DNA of 64,000 nucleotides from Butyricicoccus porcorum (lineage in GTDB: Bacteria > Bacillota > Clostridia > Oscillospirales > Butyricicoccaceae), in assembly GCF_002157465.1 (NCBI RefSeq), contig NZ_NHOC01000004.1, forward strand, positions 20,640 to 84,639, given 5' to 3'. Shown here one piece after another: positions 1 to 6,552 of the stretch. The notes under the pieces are model-generated. The model was not told where the DNA came from and did no database searches. It saw only the letters and a program-made list of their open reading frames with translations. A program made the translations under genes and the position numbers. Within the stretch, counting starts at the first letter, position 1; each line of letters begins with the position of its first letter.

Positions 1-269
1 GCCGCCGCTTTTTTTAGGAAGTCATTTTCCTTCTGAAGTTCTGCCAACTGCTTTTTCAATTGCAGATTCTCCTTCATGTAATCATAATCAGCTTTGGCTT
101 CTTCATTTGTTTGGCATTCTTTGCGGAACTGCTTGATCCAGATAGATATACTTGCCTTGGATACACCATATTCGGCAGCAAGCCCTTTGAGGGTCCTTCC
201 CTCCTCAAGATGAAGACGAACTATCTTCTTCTTGAATTCTGGTTCATAGTGTTTACTCATTTGTGACAT
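1..269 (-). CDS. IS3-family transposase OrfA, partial (C-terminus outside window)
   Basis: This is the N-terminal 89 residues of the small OrfA protein of an IS3-family element, reading leftwards and cut by the window edge just after the frameshift region. OrfA carries the helix-turn-helix that recognises the element ends. The start is the ATG at 267-269, behind a strong AGGAGG-type ribosome binding site. The sequence matches the complete copy at 3055-3348. Because the copies look identical, the duplication is probably recent. The remainder of the reading frame and orfB are expected just outside the window. Confidence 0.92.
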   Translation of the reverse strand, partial: MSQMSKHYEPEFKKKIVRLHLEEGRTLKGLAAEYGVSKASISIWIKQFRKECQTNEEAKADYDYMKENLQLKKQLAELQKENDFLKKAA

Positions 270-335
270 ACCTCGTTTCCTCCTAAGATTATATCCTATT
301 AGGTCGAGGTGTTACAACTATATTATATCACAACA
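1..335 (-). mobile_element. IS3-family element, partial copy running off the window edge
   Basis: This segment is the reverse complement of 2989-3323 and appears identical wherever I compared it, so it is a second, inverted copy of the IS described at 2989-4265. Its terminus falls at 335, where the match to the other copy stops; the inner end starts with TGTTGTG as in the intact element. The rest of the element, including orfB, lies to the left of the window. With the other copy in opposite orientation it brackets 336-2988. Confidence 0.93.
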
Positions 336-386
336 CAGCAAGCAAAGCAGAAAAAGCAGTCAACTATATTTTAGGTTAATACCGGC

Positions 387-405
387 GGGAGGCATCAAGC
401 CTCCC
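387..405 (+). terminator. Short GC hairpin in the 336-553 gap
   Basis: GGGAGGC pairs with GCCTCCC around a five-base loop. There is no real T-run behind it, so a terminator role is uncertain. Apart from this hairpin and the ribosome binding site of the recombinase at about 533-541, I see nothing in 336-553. Confidence 0.35.
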
Positions 406-553
406 TTGCCTTTGCCAAAATAGTAATAAATCTAAGGGTTTTGGAAAATGTATTAAAACATTTGCAAAACTCGCCTATATATCCCCAGTATTAGCCATAT
501 CAACAGTAATAATTTTATTGTTCGTTAGATTAAGGAAAGGAACTTGAAACACT

Positions 554-1270
554 ATGGGTAAAATCTATGGTTATTGCCGCATATCCAAGCCCACCCAAAG
601 ACTTGACCGGCAAGTGGAAAATATCAGCAAGGCATACCCGACTGCTGACATCAGGCAGGAAGCCTATACAGGAACAAAGGTACAGGGGCGCAAAGTTTTT
701 GAAAAACTGCTGCACGAAGTACAGAAAGGTGATACTATTGTATTTGACTCTGTATCGCGTATGAGCAGAAATGCAGAGGAAGGTATACAAGCATATGAAC
801 AGCTATTTGCTGCGGGCGTTGAATTAGTATTTCTCAAGGAACCAAATGTAAATACAGCAGTATACCGGCAAGCGAGAGAACGACAGTTGCAAGCATTAGC
901 AACAACAGGCGATCATGCAACAGATACCTTTATCAACGCAATGTTTGAAGCCCTTAACGCTTTTATGATTGATCTTGCAAGACAGCAAGTTAAAATCGCC
1001 TTTGACCAGGCAGAAAAGGAAGTAACCGACCTCCAGCAGAGAACCAAAGAAGGAATTAAAGAAGCCCGTAAACGTGGCGCACAGATTGGACAAAAGAAAG
1101 GGAATAAACTGACCACCAAGAAAAGCCTTGCGGCAAAAGAGATCATCAGGAAACATAACAAAGGTTTCGGCGGCTCACTCTCGAATGAAGAAACGTGGAA
1201 ACTTGCCGGAATATCCAAGATGACGTTTTATAAGTACCAGAAGGAACTCATGGAAGAACTAAATAAATGA
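554..1270 (+). CDS. Serine recombinase of the resolvase/invertase family
   Basis: The 238-residue protein belongs to the small serine recombinases, which cut and rejoin DNA through a 5'-phosphoserine link. The N-terminal catalytic domain begins MGKIYGYCRIS, with the catalytic serine at residue 11 and the conserved arginine at 9; the downstream DSVSRMSRN segment matches the family's second active-site block. A long helix covers roughly 120-175, and the C-terminus (about 190-230) looks like the HTH that binds DNA. An AAGGAAAGG ribosome binding site precedes the ATG. It lies between inverted IS copies in AT-rich DNA, so it is probably part of a mobile element (resolution or inversion). Which site it acts on cannot be seen. 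Confidence 0.88.
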   Translation: MGKIYGYCRISKPTQRLDRQVENISKAYPTADIRQEAYTGTKVQGRKVFEKLLHEVQKGDTIVFDSVSRMSRNAEEGIQAYEQLFAAGVELVFLKEPNVNTAVYRQARERQLQALATTGDHATDTFINAMFEALNAFMIDLARQQVKIAFDQAEKEVTDLQQRTKEGIKEARKRGAQIGQKKGNKLTTKKSLAAKEIIRKHNKGFGGSLSNEETWKLAGISKMTFYKYQKELMEELNK

Positions 1271-1283
1271 CTGCATAGAAAAG

Positions 1284-1323
1284 CCCTGCATCTGTCAAGC
1301 ATTTCAGCCTGATAAATGCAGGG
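1284..1323 (+). terminator. Rho-independent terminator after the recombinase
   Basis: CCCTGCAT pairs with ATGCAGGG, with a T-rich tail (TTATTCTATT). It starts 13 bases after the recombinase stop codon. The rest of 1271-1532 shows no gene I can support. Confidence 0.7.
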
Positions 1324-1532
1324 TTATTCTATTACGGTATAGGGGGGTACTTTGCATTTCCAAAAATTGTTAGATACCGAAAATACTCCCTATGTGGTTC
1401 ACTTCACTGTCAGCAGGGGGTATCTTACTGATTATGTAAGATTTCATTGCAGAATAAAAGCACAGCAATAGCGTTCTCCCGCTTAAATTATACAACCCAC
1501 GGAGTACTCCCATAAACACCACTGATATAATA

Positions 1533-2075
1533 TTAAATAATTTTCTTATATAAGTCAATTAACCAGTCTAATAACTGCATATATCTTTTACACGCATTGT
1601 CATTTATATGCCCATTTGTTACGTCCTTATCATTTCTAACATCAGCAACTTCAAATGGATACTCATTAAGCTGAACAATTGTACGCTCGTAGTCTGGAAC
1701 TAGATACCTTCGATTTTCCCTCGGAATATTTTCTATACGAATGCGAATATCTTTTCTAAGATTATAAGCTAACCAATCTGCTGTATCGAAGAAGGCTCGA
1801 TACTCGTGACCATAAGCTTTAGAAAGATTGTCTTTAACATATTTTAAATAATCCACATTGTCAGGAATCGTTTTCGCCGTACTTGCAAATGTACGAATAA
1901 TATGATCATAAGCATCTCTATGTTCTTTTAATGGTTGAATTAAAGCAACACCATCTTCGGAAGTCTCTTCGGCAATGAGTAAATATTTTTTTGTTTCTCT
2001 ATGAAGTGTATATATTTCTTTCCATTGTTTTTGCACATCCTCATGCTGAAGAATATCAAAAATATCTTTTAGCAT
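1533..2075 (-). CDS. Hypothetical soluble protein, third gene of an unrecognised operon
   Basis: I do not recognise this 180-residue protein. It is charged and mainly helical, has no signal peptide or membrane segment, and contains the phrase EETSEDGVALIQPLKEHRDA near its N-terminus. The ATG at 2075 is preferred because GGGGGAG lies just upstream; a TTG at 2087 in the same frame is the alternative. It follows the small membrane protein gene by only a few bases, so the two should be cotranscribed. Codon use is AT-rich like the rest of the island. The pattern of two membrane proteins plus one cytoplasmic protein fits an effector-sensor arrangement, but that is speculation. Confidence 0.62.
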   Translation of the reverse strand: MLKDIFDILQHEDVQKQWKEIYTLHRETKKYLLIAEETSEDGVALIQPLKEHRDAYDHIIRTFASTAKTIPDNVDYLKYVKDNLSKAYGHEYRAFFDTADWLAYNLRKDIRIRIENIPRENRRYLVPDYERTIVQLNEYPFEVADVRNDKDVTNGHINDNACKRYMQLLDWLIDLYKKII

Positions 2076-2093
2076 ATACTCCCCCAAGACATA

Positions 2094-2357
2094 TTAAACT
2101 ATCTTTCTTCTGGATTCATCAATGATTTTTTCGTGCAAAGTAGTTGTATTGCCTATTTGGTCATGAAAAATCCTCCATGCACCTCTTCTATGGGATTGAA
2201 TTTGACTCATAGCACATACACAAGAACGCTGCATACTATCTACAGAATCCACTTTATTTTTTTTAGTTACAGTATAATAATTATATAATATATGAATAAT
2301 TTCTATCAAAACCCCCGATATCATAGATATCCCTATAACCGAAAAAGCATAAAACAT
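2094..2357 (-). CDS. Small single-pass membrane protein, second gene of the operon
   Basis: The 87-residue protein has one hydrophobic segment at about 2-26 followed by a basic, cysteine-containing cytoplasmic tail. No family is recognised. The ATG at 2357 sits two bases after the stop of the upstream gene, and its ribosome binding site (AAGGGGGAT) lies inside the last codons of that gene, which points to translational coupling. The gap to the next gene is also tiny. The neighbours and the low GC content mark it as accessory DNA. Confidence 0.58.
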   Translation of the reverse strand: MFYAFSVIGISMISGVLIEIIHILYNYYTVTKKNKVDSVDSMQRSCVCAMSQIQSHRRGAWRIFHDQIGNTTTLHEKIIDESRRKIV

Positions 2358-2359
2358 TA

Positions 2360-2938
2360 TTAATCCCCCTTATCAGGCCAGTTATCTGCTTCATCGTACT
2401 CATAGAGATAATATACTACATCAGAAGCAAGAATTTTGTTACTATTTTGGTTATTGCTAACTTTATTAGTATCACACATTTTTATTTGATGTGATTTTGA
2501 GACCATTCGAAAAAGATATTCAAGAACTTCAATTACTAAAGAAAGAATAATTGATGCTACACAGAACCCGATCCAATATTTTTTGCTATTAAAAGATTCT
2601 AATAACTCCTTTTCAGAAGTTGAGGCACCAATCTGATACATATAAATCAATGATAATACAAGGGATATCGTAGAACATGCTGCAACTATTGTTTGCCTAA
2701 CTATCACAAAGGAAGTATATTTATTTGGGTCTAAATAATTAAATGCATCGTAAATATTATTTACAGATTGGACAAAAATTGCTAAAAACAGTGCTAATAA
2801 AATACTGCTCTCTGCATCCGAAATAAATATTCCTCCACACACAAGCTCAACAAAAATAGTCGCTGCATAAACGACTAGCTTGCACATGCATTTAGAATAA
2901 CTGTCTGTAGTATATGCCCTTTTCACTAAAATACTCAT
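2360..2938 (-). CDS. Four-pass membrane protein, first gene of the operon
   Basis: This protein of about 192 residues has four predicted hydrophobic segments, roughly 21-39, 44-63, 77-102 and 120-143, and a polar C-terminal tail rich in Asn and Asp. I do not recognise a family; the compact helical membrane layout is reminiscent of SLATT-like effector proteins but no signature is visible. The start is taken at the ATG (2936-2938); a TTG at 2956 is possible, and a TAA lies in frame just above it, so the IS insertion at 2989 did not truncate the gene. The IS lies within 50 bp upstream and may have replaced or disrupted its promoter. Confidence 0.58.
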   Translation of the reverse strand: MSILVKRAYTTDSYSKCMCKLVVYAATIFVELVCGGIFISDAESSILLALFLAIFVQSVNNIYDAFNYLDPNKYTSFVIVRQTIVAACSTISLVLSLIYMYQIGASTSEKELLESFNSKKYWIGFCVASIILSLVIEVLEYLFRMVSKSHQIKMCDTNKVSNNQNSNKILASDVVYYLYEYDEADNWPDKGD

Positions 2939-2988
2939 AAACTTTCTAAAAATCAAACTCTGTTATAAATGCAAGAGAATATCGTATC

Positions 2989-3028
2989 TGTTGTGATATA
3001 ATATAGTTGTAACACCTCGACCTAATAG
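2989..3028 (+). repeat. Left terminal inverted repeat of the IS3 element
   Basis: It starts TGTTGTG, contains TTGTAACAC and ends with GACCTAAT. It matches the reverse complement of 4228-4265 in those three blocks, with a divergent stretch between. Confidence 0.8.
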
Positions 3029-3054
3029 GATATAATCTTAGGAGGAAACGAGGT

Positions 3055-3348
3055 ATGTCACAAATGAGTAAACACTATGAACCAGAATTCAAGAAGAAGA
3101 TAGTTCGTCTTCATCTTGAGGAGGGAAGGACCCTCAAAGGGCTTGCTGCCGAATATGGTGTATCCAAGGCAAGTATATCTATCTGGATCAAGCAGTTCCG
3201 CAAAGAATGCCAAACAAATGAAGAAGCCAAAGCTGATTATGATTACATGAAGGAGAATCTGCAATTGAAAAAGCAGTTGGCAGAACTTCAGAAGGAAAAT
3301 GACTTCCTAAAAAAAGCGGCGGCATTCTTTGCGAAGGAAATCGATTAG
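3055..3348 (+). CDS. IS3-family transposase OrfA
   Basis: The 97-residue protein has an HTH of the HTH_Tnp_1 type at about 20-45 (TLKGLAAEYGVSKASISIWI) and a leucine-zipper-like coiled coil at about 65-92. In this family OrfA binds the terminal repeats and, after a -1 frameshift, forms the N-terminus of the active OrfAB transposase. An AGGAGG ribosome binding site precedes the ATG, and the A-run at 3309-3315 lies near the end of the gene. The frame ends with TAG 48 codons' length before the first ATG of orfB's frame, so independent initiation of orfB is less likely than frameshifting. Confidence 0.94.
   Translation: MSQMSKHYEPEFKKKIVRLHLEEGRTLKGLAAEYGVSKASISIWIKQFRKECQTNEEAKADYDYMKENLQLKKQLAELQKENDFLKKAAAFFAKEID
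3309..3315 (+). other. A7 slippery sequence for -1 programmed frameshift
   Basis: Seven adenines (CTA AAA AAA G in the orfA frame) let the ribosome slip one base back. Reading in the -1 frame from 3315 runs without a stop into orfB. This is the standard expression control of IS3 transposases; its use here is inferred from the frames. Confidence 0.75.
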
Positions 3349-4211
3349 CGGCTTATCGATTTATTCAGCAGTATGGGCACAAATATGGTGTCCGTTGGTT
3401 GTTGAAAAGACTGAATATCTTACCAAATGCTTATTATAATTTTCTGAAAAACAGAAAATGTGATTATCATAAGCATAAGGACAAAATCAAGCGTGAAATT
3501 GTGAATATATACCACTCTCACAACGGCACAGATGGTTACAGAACCATGCATGCTTATCTCCTTCGCAGAGGATATAACATCAGTCGCATAACTGTCCATA
3601 AATACATGAATACAGAGCTTCAGTTATTCTCAATTGTAAGGAAACGCAAGCCGGACTATGAATACGGTGCACCTCATAAAGTGTTTGAGAATAAGCTCCA
3701 TCAGGATTTTAAGGCAGAATCCATTAACCAGAAATGGTGCACTGATTTTACCTGTTTATTTTTAACGAATGGCAGCAAACGTTATAATTGCACGATTATT
3801 GATCTATATGACAGAAGCGTTATTGCCAGCATTACCGACAAACACATAACCGCAGAGCTTGCAAAAAGGACCCTGCAGAAAGCAATTGATTCCCAGCCGG
3901 GCTTAGATCCCAGCTGCCTGATTCTTCACTCGGATCAGGGAAGCCAGTATACCTCAAAGGAATTCACAGAATACTGCGAATCAGTTGGTATAACGCAAAG
4001 TATGAGCAAGGCTGGATATCCATACGATAATGCCCCTATGGAGCGATATTACAACACTCTCAAGAATGAATTGATAAATCATCATTACTATCATTCTGAG
4101 AAAGAATTATATACATCCATCGAAGAATTTGCGTATGTCCATTATAACCATGAACGACCGCATTCTTATAATAATTACAAAACGCCTTTCGAGGCACGCT
4201 ACGGGGCGTAA
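3315..4211 (+). CDS. IS3-family transposase OrfB (DDE integrase), expressed by frameshift
   Basis: OrfB is the catalytic rve-type integrase domain. The frame open from 3315 first encodes an HTH_21-type region (AAYRFIQQYGHKYGVRWLLK and following), then the DDE core. The first Asp is in KWCTDFTCLF, the second in LILHSDQGSQYTS and the Glu in NAPMERYYNTLKNE. The terminal VHYNHERPHSYNNYKTPFEA is the family's closing motif. The first ATG in the frame is at 3399, but conserved residues upstream of it show that translation normally arrives from orfA by a -1 shift. No disabling mutation is seen. Confidence 0.93.
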   Translation, partial: SGGILCEGNRLAAYRFIQQYGHKYGVRWLLKRLNILPNAYYNFLKNRKCDYHKHKDKIKREIVNIYHSHNGTDGYRTMHAYLLRRGYNISRITVHKYMNTELQLFSIVRKRKPDYEYGAPHKVFENKLHQDFKAESINQKWCTDFTCLFLTNGSKRYNCTIIDLYDRSVIASITDKHITAELAKRTLQKAIDSQPGLDPSCLILHSDQGSQYTSKEFTEYCESVGITQSMSKAGYPYDNAPMERYYNTLKNELINHHYYHSEKELYTSIEEFAYVHYNHERPHSYNNYKTPFEARYGA

Positions 4212-4227
4212 AACCTATGCAGTAAAA

Positions 4228-4265
4228 ATTAGGTCAAAGTGTTACAAAAAAGCTTGACCACAACA
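4228..4265 (+). repeat. Right terminal inverted repeat of the IS3 element
   Basis: The reverse complement starts TGTTGTGG and contains TTGTAACAC and GACCTAAT, matching the left end at 2989. ATC follows directly as the target duplication. Confidence 0.8.
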
Positions 4266-4842
4266 ATCAGGTAGTAAGGACTATAAGTAATTCAATTCTT
4301 CCTATCACACCCCATTAATTATATTCTCCTATTTCAACATTATATTCTACATTCCTACACTTGTCAACAGTATTTGATATATATGTGTTACAATTGTAGG
4401 TGTTACAATGATGTGTAACAAAAATTTAAATCATTGATTTTAATTTCTGGCGGGCGCATAATCGAACAATTACAGGCGGTAGGTTCTGCTCTTTCGAGCA
4501 GTGCCAACCAGCCTTTTTTAATTGTCTTATGTTCTGTAAATCAGCATTCATGAGAACATTATTCAGCCGTGTTATAACACAGTTCAATAATACTCTCAAT
4601 ATCTGAGTTATCATAGTGTAACGGGCTAGTGGATTTATACTTCTAACAAACTTCTAACAGACACGAGATTTTTCTGCACCGAATTTTCAATATTTGAAAG
4701 TTATTGTATTTTTTGAAAAGCGTGTAAAATATTATATATTTCGAGCAATTTCTTGAATAATGAGCGTTTATACACATAATTTATTCAAATTATTTAACAC
4801 TATGCAACACTAAAAATCACCCTCTAACACATACATTACGGC
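4266..4842. other. AT-rich non-coding end of the mobile island
   Basis: I see no supportable gene here. The stretch contains several GTGTTACAA/TGTAAC words around 4384-4425, a direct repeat at 4639-4659 and a further CTCTAACA at about 4823. This is the interval between the IS and the attachment site, where integrase and excisionase arm sites would be expected. No integrase gene is inside the window. Confidence 0.6.
4639..4659 (+). repeat. Direct repeat ACTTCTAACA, possible integrase arm sites
   Basis: ACTTCTAACA occurs twice back to back (4639 and 4650), and a related CTCTAACA lies near 4823, all within about 200 bp of the tRNA fragment. Tyrosine integrases use such short repeats as arm-type sites; this role is inference. 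Confidence 0.4.
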
Positions 4843-4888
4843 ACTCCGACTCTGAAGGCCATGCGTTCGAATCGCACCGGGCGTACCA
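4843..4888 (+). other. 3' fragment of tRNA-Arg(CCG), probable attachment site
   Basis: The sequence fits the 3' half of a tRNA: the anticodon-loop part CTCCGAC (anticodon CCG when counted back from the T loop), the stem half TCTGA, a T arm with TTCGAAT, the acceptor half CGGGCGT, the discriminator A and CCA. The 5' half is missing; the preceding bases do not pair with the anticodon stem. This is the classic remnant left where an element integrates into the 3' end of a tRNA gene, and it marks the boundary between AT-rich island and core chromosome. Confidence 0.82.
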
Positions 4889-4890
4889 CA

Positions 4891-4926
4891 AAGACCCGCT
4901 ATTTCTTACGAAATAGCGGGTCTTCT
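4891..4926 (+). terminator. Strong terminator behind the tRNA-Arg fragment
   Basis: AAGACCCGCTATTTC pairs perfectly with GAAATAGCGGGTCTT around TTAC, with TCTT and later T-runs. It is the native terminator of the tRNA gene that was split by integration. Confidence 0.85.
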
Positions 4927-5045
4927 TAACTATTTTTACCACTTAAAAATTTTGACGACTTTTTGACGACAAAATCTAAAATAACAATGACTAAAATTTT
5001 CCATTCCATTAAATAGGGTGCAATTCACTATTCCCCTTTTCCGCT

Positions 5046-6293
5046 TTATTTTCCATCTTTCCCCGAGCGGTTTTCCAACTGTGCTTTATATTTCTTGCCT
5101 ACATTGAACGATTGGTCTGACATGCCGCGCTGAATCAGCTCGGAGCCGAATCTGCTGCGAATGGCATCCACTGCTTTGTCCATTTTCCTCGCTTTTTCTT
5201 TTTGTTCATCGGGAAACAGGGTGAGTTGTATGGCTTCTTCACGAGTAATCTGTGTCAGCGAAATACCGATCAGCCGCAGCGGTGTCCGTCCATCCCAAAG
5301 CTCCCGGAACAATTGTTTGCTGACCGACAGGATTTCAGATGTAATATCCGTCGCTTCATCCAATTTGCGTTGATGTGAATGATTTTTAAAATCATTTGCC
5401 CGAATGGTAACCGAAATGCAATACGCCCGTGCGTCATCTGCCCGCATACGTGCTGCAACACTGTCCGCGAGTGCAAGCAGAATCCGGTGGGCTTCTGTAA
5501 CAGTTGTCACATCTTCTGCCAATGTTGTGGAAATGCTGTATCCCTTCGCCTCCTCCGGCTGCGCCAGTACCGGCGAATCGTCTATTCCATTTGCAAAATT
5601 GTGAATCTGTCTGCCCAGCTTCACGCCGACCAGTGCCTGTACCTGTCTCAGATCACTTCGAGCAAGATCTCCTATTGTACGAATATGCGCCTTTTCCATT
5701 CTGGCGGCTGTAGATGCTCCTACAGTAAACAGCTCCCGTACTGGCAACGGCCAAAGCTTCGCCTGTATCTCATCTGGAAACAGAGTGTGTACCTTATCCG
5801 GTTTTTCAAAGTCACTTGCCATTTTTGCAAGCAGCTTATTTGTTCCGATACCGACATTGACAGTAAACCCTAATGTATCGCGGATTTCATCCTTTATTTT
5901 GTGCGCAACCGCGACCGGATCAGGATAAATATGCTCTGTGCCGCTCATATCAAGAAAGCATTCATCAATAGAATACTTTTCCACTACAGGCGCATAACTG
6001 CGGCAAATATCCATAAATGCTTTGGAACACGTCTCATAGAGCCGGAAATCCGGTCTGGCAAGAAACAGCTCCGGGCACTTCTCCAATGCCTTTGCAACCG
6101 GCTCTCCTGTGCGGATGCCAAACTTTTTTGCGGGGATAGATTTGGCCAGAATGACACCGGTGCGTTTTTCCCGATCTCCGCCGATTGCCGCCGGAATCAG
6201 TCTGATATCTTCCTTTCCCTGTGAAACACGCCTTGCTGCTTCCCAGGAAAGATACGCACTGTTTACATCAACATGAAAAACAAGTGGTTTCAT
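5046..6293 (-). CDS. dinB: DNA polymerase IV (Y-family, DinB)
   Basis: Pol IV is an error-prone translesion polymerase recruited to stalled forks by the beta clamp. The 415-residue protein has the family order: a palm starting VFHVDVNSAYLSWE with Asp9, SIDECFLDMSG with the catalytic Asp110-Glu111, helix-hairpin-helix motifs around 175-230 and the little-finger domain. QLTLF at about 356-360 is a clamp-binding motif. The ATG at 6293 has GAGAGGTG upstream; a longer reading from 6323 adds ten residues without a better site. The gene stands alone downstream of tRNA-Ala on the same strand. Confidence 0.95.
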   Translation of the reverse strand: MKPLVFHVDVNSAYLSWEAARRVSQGKEDIRLIPAAIGGDREKRTGVILAKSIPAKKFGIRTGEPVAKALEKCPELFLARPDFRLYETCSKAFMDICRSYAPVVEKYSIDECFLDMSGTEHIYPDPVAVAHKIKDEIRDTLGFTVNVGIGTNKLLAKMASDFEKPDKVHTLFPDEIQAKLWPLPVRELFTVGASTAARMEKAHIRTIGDLARSDLRQVQALVGVKLGRQIHNFANGIDDSPVLAQPEEAKGYSISTTLAEDVTTVTEAHRILLALADSVAARMRADDARAYCISVTIRANDFKNHSHQRKLDEATDITSEILSVSKQLFRELWDGRTPLRLIGISLTQITREEAIQLTLFPDEQKEKARKMDKAVDAIRSRFGSELIQRGMSDQSFNVGKKYKAQLENRSGKDGK

Positions 6294-6340
6294 CGTAGCG
6301 CACCTCTCTTCATGAAATATCATCTATCAACAGACAACTA

Positions 6341-6381
6341 AAAACAGAAAAACCGTCCATTTCGTATGAAACAGACGGTTT
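6341..6381 (-). terminator. Terminator of tRNA-Ala
   Basis: On the minus strand AAACCGTC pairs with GACGGTTT and is followed by TTCTGTTTTT. It sits a few bases after the tRNA's CCA and before dinB. Confidence 0.8.
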
Positions 6382-6384
6382 AAT

Positions 6385-6460
<76 letters not shown>

Positions 6461-6512
6461 AAGTGCTTTATTATAATAGCACGCTCGCTTTCAAAATGCA
6501 AGCCCTTATGAC

Positions 6513-6546
6513 AAAAATTTTCCTGCCGGAACATCCGGCAGGAAAG
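6513..6546 (-). terminator. Terminator of the pyrophosphatase gene
   Basis: TCCTGCCGGA pairs with TCCGGCAGGA around a three-base loop, followed on the minus strand by a TTTT run. It lies just after the stop codon at 6553. Confidence 0.85.
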
Positions 6547-6552
6547 GTGTTT

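Larger units (their letters stand above)
2989..4265 (+). mobile_element. Complete IS3-family insertion sequence, 1277 bp
   Basis: The element has TG...CA ends: the left end begins TGTTGTG and the right end is CACAACA. It carries imperfect terminal inverted repeats (shared blocks TGTTGTG, TTGTAACAC and GACCTAAT) and is flanked by ATC on both sides (2986-2988 and 4266-4268), a 3-bp target duplication typical of IS3. It contains orfA, an A7 slippery run and orfB with a complete DDE triad. All parts look intact, so the element is probably active. A second copy lies inverted at 1-335. Confidence 0.93.

Noticed and set aside
4426-4614. 62-codon minus-strand frame in the island end
   Set aside because: No ribosome binding site, no recognisable sequence, and it lies in the AT-rich spacer.
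4843-4888. First reading of the tRNA fragment as tRNA-Gln(CTG)
   Set aside because: Counting back from the T loop puts CCG in the anticodon position and TCTGA in the stem; the Gln reading would need mismatched stems.
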